From Polaribacter haliotis (GTDB lineage Bacteria; Bacteroidota; Bacteroidia; Flavobacteriales; Flavobacteriaceae): 64,000 nucleotides of DNA. Below, piece by piece: positions 8,548 through 16,988 of this stretch. Each line of letters starts with the position of its first letter. The stretch's first letter is position 1. A model generated the notes under the pieces. It was not told where the DNA came from and did not search any database. It saw only the letters and a list, made by a program, of their open reading frames with translations. The stretch spans positions 3,420,001 to 3,484,000 of the forward strand of contig NZ_CP061813.1 of the NCBI RefSeq assembly GCF_014784055.1, written 5' to 3'. A program made the translations under genes and the position numbers.

Positions 8548-9361
8548 AGAAAAGCCTATTGTATTCTTCGATTTAGAAACAACTGGTGTAAATATTGCCA
8601 CAGATAGAATCGTAGAAATTGCAATTTTAAAGGTATTTCCAAACGGAAATAAAGAAAGTAAAACTTGGTTGGTAAATCCAGAAATAGAAATACCACAGGG
8701 AGCAACAGACGTACATGGAATAACCAATGAAAAAGTGGTAACAGAACCTACTTTTAAAGAATTAGCTCCAGAAGTAAGTAAAATGATTGAAGGTTGCGAT
8801 TTGGCAGGCTTCAATTCTAATAGATTTGATATTCCTTTATTGGCAGAAGAATTAATGCGTGCAGGAATCGATTTTGATATGAAAAATAGAAAAGCGATTG
8901 ATGTGCAAGTTATTTTTCATAAAAAGGAGCAAAGAACATTAAGTGCTGGTTATCAATTTTACTGTGGAAAAGAATTGGAAGGAGCTCATGGAGCAGAAGC
9001 AGATACGAATGCAACTTACGAAATTTTATTAGCTCAATTGGATAAATACGACGATATAGAAAATTCTGTAGATGCTTTAAGTGAATTTTCAACTCATGGA
9101 GTAAGAGCAGATTTTGCTGGTTTTATTTTAATGAATGATGAAAAACAAGAAATTTTCTCTTTCGGAAAATACAAAGGAAGAACAGTAGAAGAAGTTTTTA
9201 AAGAAAATCCAGGGTATAATAATTGGATTCAGAATGCAGATTTTCCTTTATACACCAAAAAGGTTTTAAAAGAAATTAAAGAAAGAATGTCTGCACCAAA
9301 AGACACAATGTCGGAAGCTGATAAATTACAAGCTTTACAGCAGAAGTTTAATTTAAGATAG
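8534..9361 (+). CDS. DnaQ-like 3'-5' exonuclease
   Basis: The 275-residue protein has a DEDD exonuclease domain in residues 1 to about 170: Exo I is FFDLETTGVNIATDRIVEIA, Exo II lies in AGFNSNRFDIPLLAEEL and Exo III in HGAEADTNATYEIL. A C-terminal segment (FSFGKYKGRTVEEVFKENP) resembles a small fold often appended in Bacteroidota. The start is a TTG at 8534; no in-frame ATG lies before the Exo I motif. It could proofread as a DNA polymerase III epsilon-like subunit or act in repair or RNA turnover; the sequence does not decide. Confidence 0.88.
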   Translation: MNLKLEKPIVFFDLETTGVNIATDRIVEIAILKVFPNGNKESKTWLVNPEIEIPQGATDVHGITNEKVVTEPTFKELAPEVSKMIEGCDLAGFNSNRFDIPLLAEELMRAGIDFDMKNRKAIDVQVIFHKKEQRTLSAGYQFYCGKELEGAHGAEADTNATYEILLAQLDKYDDIENSVDALSEFSTHGVRADFAGFILMNDEKQEIFSFGKYKGRTVEEVFKENPGYNNWIQNADFPLYTKKVLKEIKERMSAPKDTMSEADKLQALQQKFNLR

Positions 9362-9437
9362 ATTTTAAGGTTTTTAGAAAATGGTTTTATAAAAGCCAAA
9401 TTGTCTTAAAATCGAACATTTTAAAATAGCTAAGAAT

Positions 9438-9923
9438 ATGTTTACAGAATATAAAAATTTACCAAATAATTCCAGAGTTTGGATTTATCAAGCTGACAGA
9501 GAATTTACAGCAGATGAAGTTACAGTAATTTCAGAGAAAGCAGAGAATTTTATAAACCAATGGACACGTCATGGAGACGATTTAAAAGGTTCGTTTACGA
9601 TAAAATACGATCAGTTTTTGGTGTTGGCAGTAGATGAAAGTTTTAATAATGTTTCTGGTTGTTCTATAGATAGTTCTGTACGTTTTGTACAAGAATTAGA
9701 AAAAGAATTAAAAGTAGATTTAATGAATAAAATGAATGTTACTTTTAAAGATAATGAACATATTAATATGGTTAGATTAGCTGATTTTCAGCAATTTGCT
9801 AAAGAGAAGAAAATAACTTCGGAAACGATTGTGTTTAATAATATGGTAGATACAAAACAAGATTTCGAAACACTTTGGGAAGTTCCTGCAAAAGAAAGCT
9901 GGCACAAACGTTTTTTGGTATAA
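9438..9923 (+). CDS. Conserved 161-residue Bacteroidota protein of unknown function
   Basis: I recall homologs being named ABC transporter ATPase in Bacteroidota genomes, but there is no Walker A, signature or Walker B motif here. What can be seen is a compact soluble domain rich in strands and helices, with conserved-looking stretches RVWIYQADREFTADE (residues about 13-27), INQWTRHGDDLKGSF, FLVLAVDES and SGCSIDSSVRFVQELEKEL, then VFNNMVDTKQDFETLWEVP. There is no signal peptide. It follows the exonuclease gene by 76 bp. The Cys-Ser-Ile-Asp-Ser motif could be an active site, but this is a guess. Confidence 0.8.
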   Translation: MFTEYKNLPNNSRVWIYQADREFTADEVTVISEKAENFINQWTRHGDDLKGSFTIKYDQFLVLAVDESFNNVSGCSIDSSVRFVQELEKELKVDLMNKMNVTFKDNEHINMVRLADFQQFAKEKKITSETIVFNNMVDTKQDFETLWEVPAKESWHKRFLV

Positions 9924-9950
9924 CTATTGATTTTAAATTATTAGAATTAA

Positions 9951-10092
9951 CCTGCAAGTAAGTTGCGTTAAGGATAGAGCGGTTTGTTTGAGCTCTTTTT
10001 TAGGTGTCAGTTCGAGTAATTCTGCTTTTTTGCAGAATTGTATCGAGAACAAACCTAAAAAAAGCGAGTAGCGAAAGCCTGTTAAAACGCCC
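9951..10092 (+). repeat. Dispersed intergenic repeat, copy 1 (composite palindrome)
   Basis: The outer part reads GCGTTAAGGATAGAGCGG, then TTGTTTGAGCTC, and ends AAAAGCGAGTAGCGAAAGC and ACGCCC. Inside it lies a second hairpin (CTTTTTTAGGT with ACCTAAAAAAAG, and ATTCTGC with GCAGAAT around 10019-10036). The outer part matches the inverted copy at 13101-13168 and, more loosely, the one at 55402-55485. I recall similar elements between genes in other Flavobacteriaceae. Confidence 0.75.
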
Positions 10093-10125
10093 AAAAAATA
10101 CATTAAAAAAAATATTTAAAAAAGA

Positions 10126-13044
10126 ATGAAAAAAAAGTTAGCACTTATATTATTTACACTATTTGTATCGTATTCAAACGCACAAACTGTAGATCCGCTT
10201 TTAACAAAAGATGTGGAAGCACAAAGGGTTTGGGTAGATAGTCTATTAACAAATATGACGATTGATGAGAAAATTGGTCAGTTATTTATGGTGCAAGCCT
10301 ATTCTAATTTAGATAAAAAACATGAAGATTTTATTACGGAAATGATTACCAAATATCATGTAGGTAATTTAATTTTTATGCAGGGAACTCCAGAAAAACA
10401 GGCGGAGTTGAATAATAAATATCAAGATTCGGCAAAAGTACCTTTGTTAATTGGTTTCGATGGAGAGTGGGGTTTAAATATGCGTTTAGATAATACGTAT
10501 AAATTCCCTTGGAACATGACTTTGGGTGCCATTAGAAACGATTCTTTAATTCGAGAATTTGGAGCGCAAGTAGGTAAGCACTGCAAACGATTAGGAATTC
10601 ATGTAAATTTTGCACCAGTTGTAGATGTAAATGTAAATCCTGAAAACCCAATTATTGGAAATCGTTCTTTTGGAGAAAGCAAAGAAAATGTAACCGAAAA
10701 AGCAATTGCTTTTACAAAAGGAATGCAAAGTTATGGAGTTTTGGCAAACGCCAAACATTTTCCAGGGCATGGAGATACAGCATCCGACTCTCACCACACT
10801 TTACCCGTTTTAAATTTCGATAAAGCAAGATTAGATTCCATAGAATTATATCCTTACAGAAAAATTTTCGATGCTGGTGTAGCCAGTGTAATGACTGCGC
10901 ATTTGAATATTCCAAGTTTAGAGCCAAATACAAGTCTGCCAACTTCGCTATCTAACAATGTAGTTACAAAATTGTTACAACAAGAATTGGGTTTTAATGG
11001 CTTAATTATTACAGATGGTTTAAATATGAAAGGCGCTACAAATTATGCAACATCTGCAGAAGTAGATTTGGCAGCGATTCAAGCAGGAAACGATTTGTTA
11101 TTAATACCACAAGATGTGCCAGCATCAATTGCGTTGTTTAAAAAAGCAATTGAGTTAAAAACACTTACAGAAGAACGCATAGATTTTTCCGTTAGAAAAA
11201 TTTTAAAAGCAAAATATTGGGCGGGTTTAAACAATTACAAACCTATTAAACAGGAACACATTCACGAAGATTTAAATGCTGTTGAAGATGAGTTGTTACA
11301 CAGAAAATTGATTAAAAATGCACTTACAGTTGTAAAAAACGTAAATGGGAACATTCCTATTAGAAATTTAGAAAACAAGAAAATTGCTTATGTAAAATTA
11401 GGCGATGCAGAAAACGATTCTTTCGTGAATATGCTTAAAAATTACACGAAATTAGACGTAATTTCAGATAATAATTTAGCAGGAATTACTAAAAAATTGA
11501 AGCCTTACAATTTTGTAATTATCGGTTTTCATAAATCCAACGATCATCCTTGGAAAAGTTACAAATTTACCGATAAAGAATTAGTTTGGTTGCAAGAAAT
11601 TGCACGACAAAAAGTGGTTGTTTTAGATGTTTTTACGAGCCCTTATAGTTTGTTGCAATTAAAAAGTTTTACGAATATAGAAGGCCTTGTAGTTTCTTAT
11701 CAAAATAGTAAATTATCGCAAGAATTATCTGCACAAATGTTATTTGGAGCTTTTGATGCAAAAGGAAAATTACCAGTATCTATTGGAGAAAACTTTAAAG
11801 AAGGCACAGGTTTAGTAACTAGTAAACTAAGTAGATTCCAATATACAATTCCAGAAGAAGTTGGTTTGTCTTCCAAAAAATTGGCAATTATAGATCAGTT
11901 TGCAGATACTATTTTAAAAGAGAAAATGGCGCCAGGTTTTCAAGTATTTGTGGCAAGAAAAGGAAAAGTTGTTTTGCAGAAAAGTTATGGATATCATACC
12001 TATGATAAAACATTTAAAGTTAAAGATTCCGATTTATACGATTTAGCTTCTCTAACAAAAATATTAGCATCTTTACCATTAATTATGAAGGCAGAAGAAG
12101 AGCATAAAATGCCATTATCTGCAAGTTTAAGAGATATTTTGCCAAGTTTTAGTAATTCTAATAAAGGTGGAGTTACTGTAAAAGAAATTTTATCTCATGT
12201 TGGTCAGTTAAAAGCGTGGATTCCTTTTTACATAGGTACCCAAGACAGTATTACAGGAAAAAATTTACCGACATTTTATGGAAATAAGAAATCGAATAAG
12301 TTTCAAATAAAAGTTGCGGAAAAATTATTTATTACTAAAAGTTATAAAGACAGTATTTATAAATATATAAAAGTAGCCGACCAAAGAGAAATGGCTGGTT
12401 ATAAATACAGCGATTTGGGTTATTATTTGTTTAAAGAAGCTCTGGAAGTTAAATACCAGAAACCGCTAAATAAATTAGTAGACGAAACTTTTTACCAATC
12501 TTTAGGAGCAGATAGAACCACTTATTTACCACTAGAAAAATTTACAAGAAACGATATTGTACCCACAGAAATAGACGATTATTACAGAAACCAATTATTG
12601 CAAGGTTATGTACATGATATGGGTGCAGCAATGTTGGGTGGAGTAGCAGGTCATGCAGGTTTGTTTGCTAATTCTAACGATGTTGGTAAAATAATGCAAA
12701 TGTATTTACAGAAAGGTTTTTATGGAGGTAAACGCTATTTAAAACCAGAAACTATAGACAAGTTTAATACGCGTTATTATGCAGACAAAAAAGTTCGTAG
12801 AGGTTTAGGCTTCGATAAACCACAACTAAATCCAGATATTAAAGCCACCTGTGGTTGTGTTTCCGACATTAGTTTTGGGCATTCTGGTTTTACAGGAACT
12901 TACACTTGGGCAGATCCAGAAAGCGAAATCGTATATGTGTTTTTGTCTAACAGAGTTTTTCCACATATGGACAATCGAGGTTTGATTAAGAGTAACATGC
13001 GTACAAAAATCCAGCAAGCAATTCAAGATGCGATTATAGAATAA
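10126..13044 (+). CDS. GH3 beta-N-acetylglucosaminidase fused to a beta-lactamase-type serine hydrolase
   Basis: The 972-residue protein has a signal peptide (1 to about 20), a GH3 NagZ-like domain (about 30-370), a middle domain (about 390-580) and a class C beta-lactamase/penicillin-binding-type domain (about 595-970). In the GH3 part the catalytic loop KHFPGHGDTASDSHH spans 210-224 and the likely nucleophile is D297 in IITDGLNMKGA. The C-terminal domain has SLTK (S642, K645), YSDLGY and HSGFTGT in place of the three canonical active-site motifs. The combination points to periplasmic peptidoglycan recycling: release of GlcNAc plus cleavage of a peptide or ester bond. Both sides are bounded by inverted copies of a dispersed repeat. 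Confidence 0.92.
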   Translation: MKKKLALILFTLFVSYSNAQTVDPLLTKDVEAQRVWVDSLLTNMTIDEKIGQLFMVQAYSNLDKKHEDFITEMITKYHVGNLIFMQGTPEKQAELNNKYQDSAKVPLLIGFDGEWGLNMRLDNTYKFPWNMTLGAIRNDSLIREFGAQVGKHCKRLGIHVNFAPVVDVNVNPENPIIGNRSFGESKENVTEKAIAFTKGMQSYGVLANAKHFPGHGDTASDSHHTLPVLNFDKARLDSIELYPYRKIFDAGVASVMTAHLNIPSLEPNTSLPTSLSNNVVTKLLQQELGFNGLIITDGLNMKGATNYATSAEVDLAAIQAGNDLLLIPQDVPASIALFKKAIELKTLTEERIDFSVRKILKAKYWAGLNNYKPIKQEHIHEDLNAVEDELLHRKLIKNALTVVKNVNGNIPIRNLENKKIAYVKLGDAENDSFVNMLKNYTKLDVISDNNLAGITKKLKPYNFVIIGFHKSNDHPWKSYKFTDKELVWLQEIARQKVVVLDVFTSPYSLLQLKSFTNIEGLVVSYQNSKLSQELSAQMLFGAFDAKGKLPVSIGENFKEGTGLVTSKLSRFQYTIPEEVGLSSKKLAIIDQFADTILKEKMAPGFQVFVARKGKVVLQKSYGYHTYDKTFKVKDSDLYDLASLTKILASLPLIMKAEEEHKMPLSASLRDILPSFSNSNKGGVTVKEILSHVGQLKAWIPFYIGTQDSITGKNLPTFYGNKKSNKFQIKVAEKLFITKSYKDSIYKYIKVADQREMAGYKYSDLGYYLFKEALEVKYQKPLNKLVDETFYQSLGADRTTYLPLEKFTRNDIVPTEIDDYYRNQLLQGYVHDMGAAMLGGVAGHAGLFANSNDVGKIMQMYLQKGFYGGKRYLKPETIDKFNTRYYADKKVRRGLGFDKPQLNPDIKATCGCVSDISFGHSGFTGTYTWADPESEIVYVFLSNRVFPHMDNRGLIKSNMRTKIQQAIQDAIIE

Positions 13045-13100
13045 TTCAACTATTATTTTTATCCGAATCTTTTTATCAATTTTTTTTGAAGCTATTTCCT

Positions 13101-13168
13101 GCTTTCGTTACTCGCTTTTTATCTCTTTCCAAGAGATAAAAGAGCTCAAACAAGCCACTCAATCAAGG
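13101..13168 (-). repeat. Dispersed intergenic repeat, copy 2, with terminator-like hairpin
   Basis: Read on the minus strand it matches copy 1: TTGTTTGAGCTCTTTT is identical, and AAAAAGCGAGTAACGAAAGC differs at one base. The centre is different: an 11-bp perfect hairpin (13117-13127 with 13131-13141), flanked by A and T runs, that could stop transcription of the convergent genes on each side. It ends at the acyltransferase stop codon. Confidence 0.75.
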
Positions 13169-14251
13169 CTAGACTTGTTTGCTAACTTCCGCTAATTCTT
13201 TGTGCTTTTTTGCATTTGTAGGAGCTAATTTCGTATATAACAAAATTAAAAATGCAGAAACCGAGAAGTAGAAAAAACCGACTAAATTTCCATAAAAAAT
13301 GCTTACAATATATCCTTGCAAGCCATAAAAAATCGTGCAGGAAGCATAGTTTAAACTGAATCGAAACGTATCTATAAACTCAATTTCATCAATTTTTTTA
13401 GAAGCTTTTTTCCAAATTAAAAAAGGAATAAAACTATTTATAATGATTATATAGAGTAATGGTTTTAAGTAATTCTTTTTAGGATTTTTTTTCTGTGGGA
13501 ACAATTTATTTTCAATCATTTTATTTACAGCAACCACATTTGTAAAATCTACTTGTGCATTATTTAATTGTTGCAGAGTTTGCTCGTAATTATCATCATC
13601 AGGAATGTAAACTGTTAATTTTTTTAATTGCTCAGTAACTTTACCTTTTAAAATATTAATAGATTTTGCAGGAGTATTTGCTTCAAAAATTTCTCTAGTA
13701 GGAATTGGTTTTCCATAATTTACACAAACTTTTGCTGGAAAATCAGATATATGTTGGTAGGTAATTCCTACAGGAACTACTTTAATATCTAAATTCGGGT
13801 GTTTTTCTAAAGCACCAGAAACAATTCTTGTAAACCCCTTACTTAAAGGTCTTATAGTTCTTTTTTTATCATGACTTCCTTCAGGGAAAATCATTAAAGT
13901 TTCTCCTTTCGCCAAAATATGATAGCATTTTTCGAATATTTCTTGATTGTTAGATAGTTGCTTTATACCATCTCTAATTCTATAAATGGGCATTAAATAC
14001 AAAGATTCTAAAATCTTTTTAACCATAGGATTTTTAAAAGAAGCGGCCCTTACCAAAAAATGATTTTGACGAGAATTTGTAGTCGTTACATATAAAGGAT
14101 CTACCAATCCATTTGGATGGTTTACAGCAAACAAAACAGCGCCTTTTTTCGGGATGTTTTTTCTACCTAAAACAGTAATTTTTTTAGTGTAGAAAAAGAG
14201 TCCGAATTTTATATAAGACCAAACTAGCGTAAACCAAGCTTTCTGAATCAT
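13169..14251 (-). CDS. Lysophospholipid acyltransferase family protein (PlsC-like)
   Basis: The 360-residue protein has the acyltransferase block NHPNGLVDPLYV (residues about 44-55; the HxxxxD motif is HPNGLVD) and FPEGSHDKKRTIRPL (about 122-136), so it probably transfers a fatty acyl group to a glycerophosphate or similar acceptor at the inner membrane. An extra C-terminal region (from about 270) contains three or four hydrophobic segments, longer than a minimal PlsC. It overlaps the SBF transporter gene by 4 bp, so both are likely translated together. Confidence 0.88.
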   Translation of the reverse strand: MIQKAWFTLVWSYIKFGLFFYTKKITVLGRKNIPKKGAVLFAVNHPNGLVDPLYVTTTNSRQNHFLVRAASFKNPMVKKILESLYLMPIYRIRDGIKQLSNNQEIFEKCYHILAKGETLMIFPEGSHDKKRTIRPLSKGFTRIVSGALEKHPNLDIKVVPVGITYQHISDFPAKVCVNYGKPIPTREIFEANTPAKSINILKGKVTEQLKKLTVYIPDDDNYEQTLQQLNNAQVDFTNVVAVNKMIENKLFPQKKNPKKNYLKPLLYIIIINSFIPFLIWKKASKKIDEIEFIDTFRFSLNYASCTIFYGLQGYIVSIFYGNLVGFFYFSVSAFLILLYTKLAPTNAKKHKELAEVSKQV

Positions 14252-15186
14252 AAGTTTTGCATTTGTTTTACTGGAATCTTATTTTTAGGTTTTCTTCCCC
14301 AATAAGTGGCCAAAAGAATTCCTGAAAATACATCCCAAATTCCCCAAAAAGCAGCCAACAAAGCCATGCCACCTAAACCATCAAAAAATCCAAAAATTAA
14401 TAGCAAACCTAAGCCACCATTCTGAATTCCTGTTTCCATAGAAATAGTTTTGGTGTCTCTTTTATTTAATCCGAAAGATTTTGCAGTAACAAAACCGAGT
14501 ATAAAAGCAAAAATATTATGGAAAATAACCAAGAAAATTACATGATGAATATGGTTCATAAAAACATCTAAATTCTGAGAAAAAGCAATAAAAATTAATG
14601 CGATAAACACCAACATAGACAATGGTTTTAAAACTTTCTCTATTTTATCTGCCATTTCAGCATGGTAATGTTTAATTAGCATTCCAAAGAATAGCGGAAT
14701 TCCTAAAATTAAAGAAACGAGTTTTAATAAATCTACCCAATTTAATTCGACAGTTTTTAAAATTTCGTTTGTAGGTTCATACATACTACCCCAAAACTGC
14801 AAATTAAAAGGTGTCATAAAAATGCAGATTAGTGTTGCAAACGCAGTTAAACTTACGGATAATGCTGCATTTCCACCAGCCATCTTACTAAAAAAATTAG
14901 AAACATTTCCTCCAGGACACGCTGCAATCATCATCATTCCTAAAGCAAAACTTGGGTGTGGTTTTATAATTAAAATTGCTAAAAAAGTAAATGCAGGCAA
15001 CAGAATAAACTGAGATAAAACTCCAACAAAAAGAATTTTCGGATTTTTTAATAACCTTTTAAAATCGTCCACAGAAATTCCCAAAGCCACCCCAAACATA
15101 ATTATGGCAATAGCAATGTTTAAAACCCATAAACCACTGGAATCGAAGTTTATTTTTATGGAATCTATATCAATTTGGTCTTGCAT
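14248..15186 (-). CDS. SBF/bile acid:sodium symporter-family transporter
   Basis: The 312-residue inner-membrane protein has about nine or ten hydrophobic helices and the family signature MMMIAACPGGNVSNFFSKMA (residues about 84-103) followed by GNAALSVSLTA, with a second crossover region at SMETGIQNGGLGLLL. Relatives import bile acids, pantoate, pyruvate-like acids or other organic anions with sodium. The substrate here is unknown. It lies upstream of and overlaps the acyltransferase gene (ATGA), an arrangement that suggests a shared role in lipid or organic-acid handling. Confidence 0.9.
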   Translation of the reverse strand: MQDQIDIDSIKINFDSSGLWVLNIAIAIIMFGVALGISVDDFKRLLKNPKILFVGVLSQFILLPAFTFLAILIIKPHPSFALGMMMIAACPGGNVSNFFSKMAGGNAALSVSLTAFATLICIFMTPFNLQFWGSMYEPTNEILKTVELNWVDLLKLVSLILGIPLFFGMLIKHYHAEMADKIEKVLKPLSMLVFIALIFIAFSQNLDVFMNHIHHVIFLVIFHNIFAFILGFVTAKSFGLNKRDTKTISMETGIQNGGLGLLLIFGFFDGLGGMALLAAFWGIWDVFSGILLATYWGRKPKNKIPVKQMQNL

Positions 15187-15232
15187 GTTTTTTTAAGTTT
15201 CAAGGTTTCACAGTTTAGATTTATCAACTGCT

Positions 15233-15257
15233 AAAAAAAAGCCCATTTCGAAATGGC
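15233..15257 (-). terminator. Intrinsic terminator for the DUF4159 gene
   Basis: On the minus strand a hairpin (CCATTTCGAAATGG at 15243-15256, with closing G-C pairs) is followed by eight T (15233-15240). It lies after the heptamer array downstream of the DUF4159 stop. Confidence 0.75.
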
Positions 15258-15290
15258 ATTTATCTTTTAATATATTATTTCTACTAATTA

Positions 15291-15360
15291 CTCCCAACTC
15301 CCAATTTCAAGCTCCCAACTTCAACCTTCCAACTCCCAACTTCAACCTTCCAACTCCCAA
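15291..15360. repeat. Heptamer tandem array (CTCCCAA-type), ten units
   Basis: Ten consecutive 7-bp units: CTCCCAA five times, TTTCAAG once, CTTCAAC twice and CTTCCAA twice. The array ends at the base before the stop codon of the DUF4159 gene (15361-15363), so it forms the first 70 nt of that gene's 3' UTR. Confidence 0.85.
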
Positions 15361-16002
15361 CTAATTTTTAAACGCGTACTCAATAATATTCGCGCCCATT
15401 TTCAAGGCTATATCTCGAACACTTTTAGGATTGTTATGTATAATTTCATCTTCCCAACCATCACTTAAATCGGTTTCGTAATCATAAAAAACAAGTAGTC
15501 TACCTTCATAGAAAATACCAAAACCTTGTGCAGGTTTTTTATCATGTTCGTGAATTTTCGGAATTCCGTTCGGAAATTTAAAAGTCTGATTATAAATAGG
15601 ATGATTGCTAGGGATTTCTTGAAACTCTAATTTTGGAAATACTTTTTTTAGTTCGGCTCTAATAAATTTATCCAAACCATAATTATCGGAAATATGTAAA
15701 AAACCACCAGAAATCAAGTAATTTCTTAGGTTTTCGGCTTCATCATCAGAAAAATAAACATTTCCATGACCTGTCATAAAAACCATAGGAAAGTTAAAGA
15801 TATCTTGACTCCCAACTTCTACTGTTTGCGGAATTTTAGCAATGTTAGTTTTAATGTTTGTATTGGCAAAGTCCACCAAATTAGGAATTGCAGTAGGATT
15901 CGAATACCAATCTCCACCACCATTGTATTTTAAAATGGCAACATCTTGCGCATTTATTGTAAAAAATAAAAAAGTAAAAAAGATACTTAGAATCTGCTTC
16001 AT
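15361..16002 (-). CDS. DUF4159 domain protein, exported
   Basis: The 213-residue protein has a signal peptide (residues 1 to about 18, ending TINAQ) and then a single DUF4159 domain (about 20-210). Recognisable parts are YNGGGDWYSNP, MVFMTGHGNVYFSDDEAENL, GGFLHISDNYG and the C-terminal RDIALKMGANIIEYAFKN. The fold is related to class I glutamine amidotransferase/ThuA-like domains, but no catalytic triad is evident. Function unknown; in other bacteria DUF4159 proteins sit in operons for secreted or MoxR-type systems, which are not seen here. Confidence 0.85.
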   Translation of the reverse strand: MKQILSIFFTFLFFTINAQDVAILKYNGGGDWYSNPTAIPNLVDFANTNIKTNIAKIPQTVEVGSQDIFNFPMVFMTGHGNVYFSDDEAENLRNYLISGGFLHISDNYGLDKFIRAELKKVFPKLEFQEIPSNHPIYNQTFKFPNGIPKIHEHDKKPAQGFGIFYEGRLLVFYDYETDLSDGWEDEIIHNNPKSVRDIALKMGANIIEYAFKN

Positions 16003-16073
16003 AAATTATTCTCAATAGAATTTGAAGCAAGATAATAAATTAGAATTTGAGTATTAAAAAACGATGATAAAAA

Positions 16074-16781
16074 TTACTCGTTTATAAACGAAACAATATT
16101 TACAGCAACCAAAGCCGCAGTTTCTGTTCTTAACCTACTTTCTCCTAAAGAAATAGGAATGCATTTTTTACCCAACGCTTTTTTAATTTCTTCAGTAGAA
16201 AAATCGCCTTCAGGACCAATTAAAATTGTTGTTTTTTCTGAGGGTTTAATAACCGATTTTAATTGATTTTTCTGTTGGTCTTCACAATGTGCAATACAAA
16301 GATTACCTTCAAAATCTTGATTGATAAACTCATTAAATTTTATTGGAGCATTCAATTTTGGTAGTGTAAATTTTAAAGATTGCTTCATTGCAGACTGGAT
16401 AATTTTCTCGAAACGCTCTAGCTTTACAACACGTCTTTCGGAATTGCTACAAATAATTGGTGTAATTTCATCGATACCAATTTCTGTGGCTTTTTCTAAA
16501 AACCATTCTGTTCTGTCGTTTAATTTTGTGGGTGCAATTGCAATATGTAAGTAATAAGGCCAAGGTTTTGGTTTTTCTTCGAATGAAATAATTTCGGCAA
16601 GACATTTTTTATCACTTGCAACAATAATTTTAGCATCAAAAAGAAAACCCTTTCCGTTTGTTATTTTTAAAACGTCATTTTCTTTTTTACGTAAAACACG
16701 AACAATATGTTTACTCTCAATTTTATCGAAAGTAATTTGTTGTGTCTCTGTAGAAATTTCTGAATTATAAAATAGTTGCAT
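16074..16781 (-). CDS. rsmE: 16S rRNA (uracil-1498-N3)-methyltransferase
   Basis: The 235-residue enzyme methylates U1498 of 16S rRNA using S-adenosylmethionine. The N-terminal PUA-like part (residues 1-70) contains HIVRVLRKKENDVL, and the C-terminal SPOUT knot contains ILIGPEGDFSTEEI and LGESRLRTETAALVAVN, the SAM-binding trefoil. The length is normal. It is separated from the upstream GNAT-like gene by a repeat-rich 205-bp spacer. Confidence 0.96.
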   Translation of the reverse strand: MQLFYNSEISTETQQITFDKIESKHIVRVLRKKENDVLKITNGKGFLFDAKIIVASDKKCLAEIISFEEKPKPWPYYLHIAIAPTKLNDRTEWFLEKATEIGIDEITPIICSNSERRVVKLERFEKIIQSAMKQSLKFTLPKLNAPIKFNEFINQDFEGNLCIAHCEDQQKNQLKSVIKPSEKTTILIGPEGDFSTEEIKKALGKKCIPISLGESRLRTETAALVAVNIVSFINE

Positions 16782-16830
16782 GCTGTTTATTCAAAGTTCT
16801 TTATTTAAAGTTCAAAGTTAGGAAAATTAG

Positions 16831-16880
16831 TTTCAAGGTTTCAAGGTTTCAAGGTTGAGATTTCTCTATAAAGTCGAAAT
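16831..16880. repeat. Octamer repeat (TTTCAAGG x3) plus remnant of a dispersed element
   Basis: TTTCAAGG occurs three times in tandem at 16831-16854. It is followed by GAGATTTCTCTATAAAG and TCGAAATGAC (to 16880), which resembles one end of an intergenic element I recall from many Flavobacteriaceae. A related pair (TTTCAAGG, TTTCACAG) lies at 15198-15213. Confidence 0.6.
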
Positions 16881-16911
16881 GACAATTGTTGAAAAATTTT
16901 ATTTTAAATTT

Positions 16912-16988
16912 CCATCTCCCATCTTCCATCTTCCATCTTCCATCTTCCATCTTCCATCTTCCATCTCCCAACTTCGAAGTCCCAACTT
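16912..16988. repeat. Heptamer tandem array (CCATCTT-type), eleven units
   Basis: Eleven 7-bp units: CCATCTC, six CCATCTT, CCATCTC, CCAACTT, a degenerate unit and CCAACTT. The array runs into the stop codon of the GNAT-like gene (16987-16989). Confidence 0.85.

Noticed and set aside
10126..13044. Beta-lactam resistance gene
   Set aside because: The C-terminal domain is of the class C/DD-peptidase type but is fused to a NagZ-like domain; a wall-recycling role is more likely.
15291..16988. Possible CRISPR arrays
   Set aside because: Units are 7 or 8 bp with no spacers, and no cas gene is in the window.
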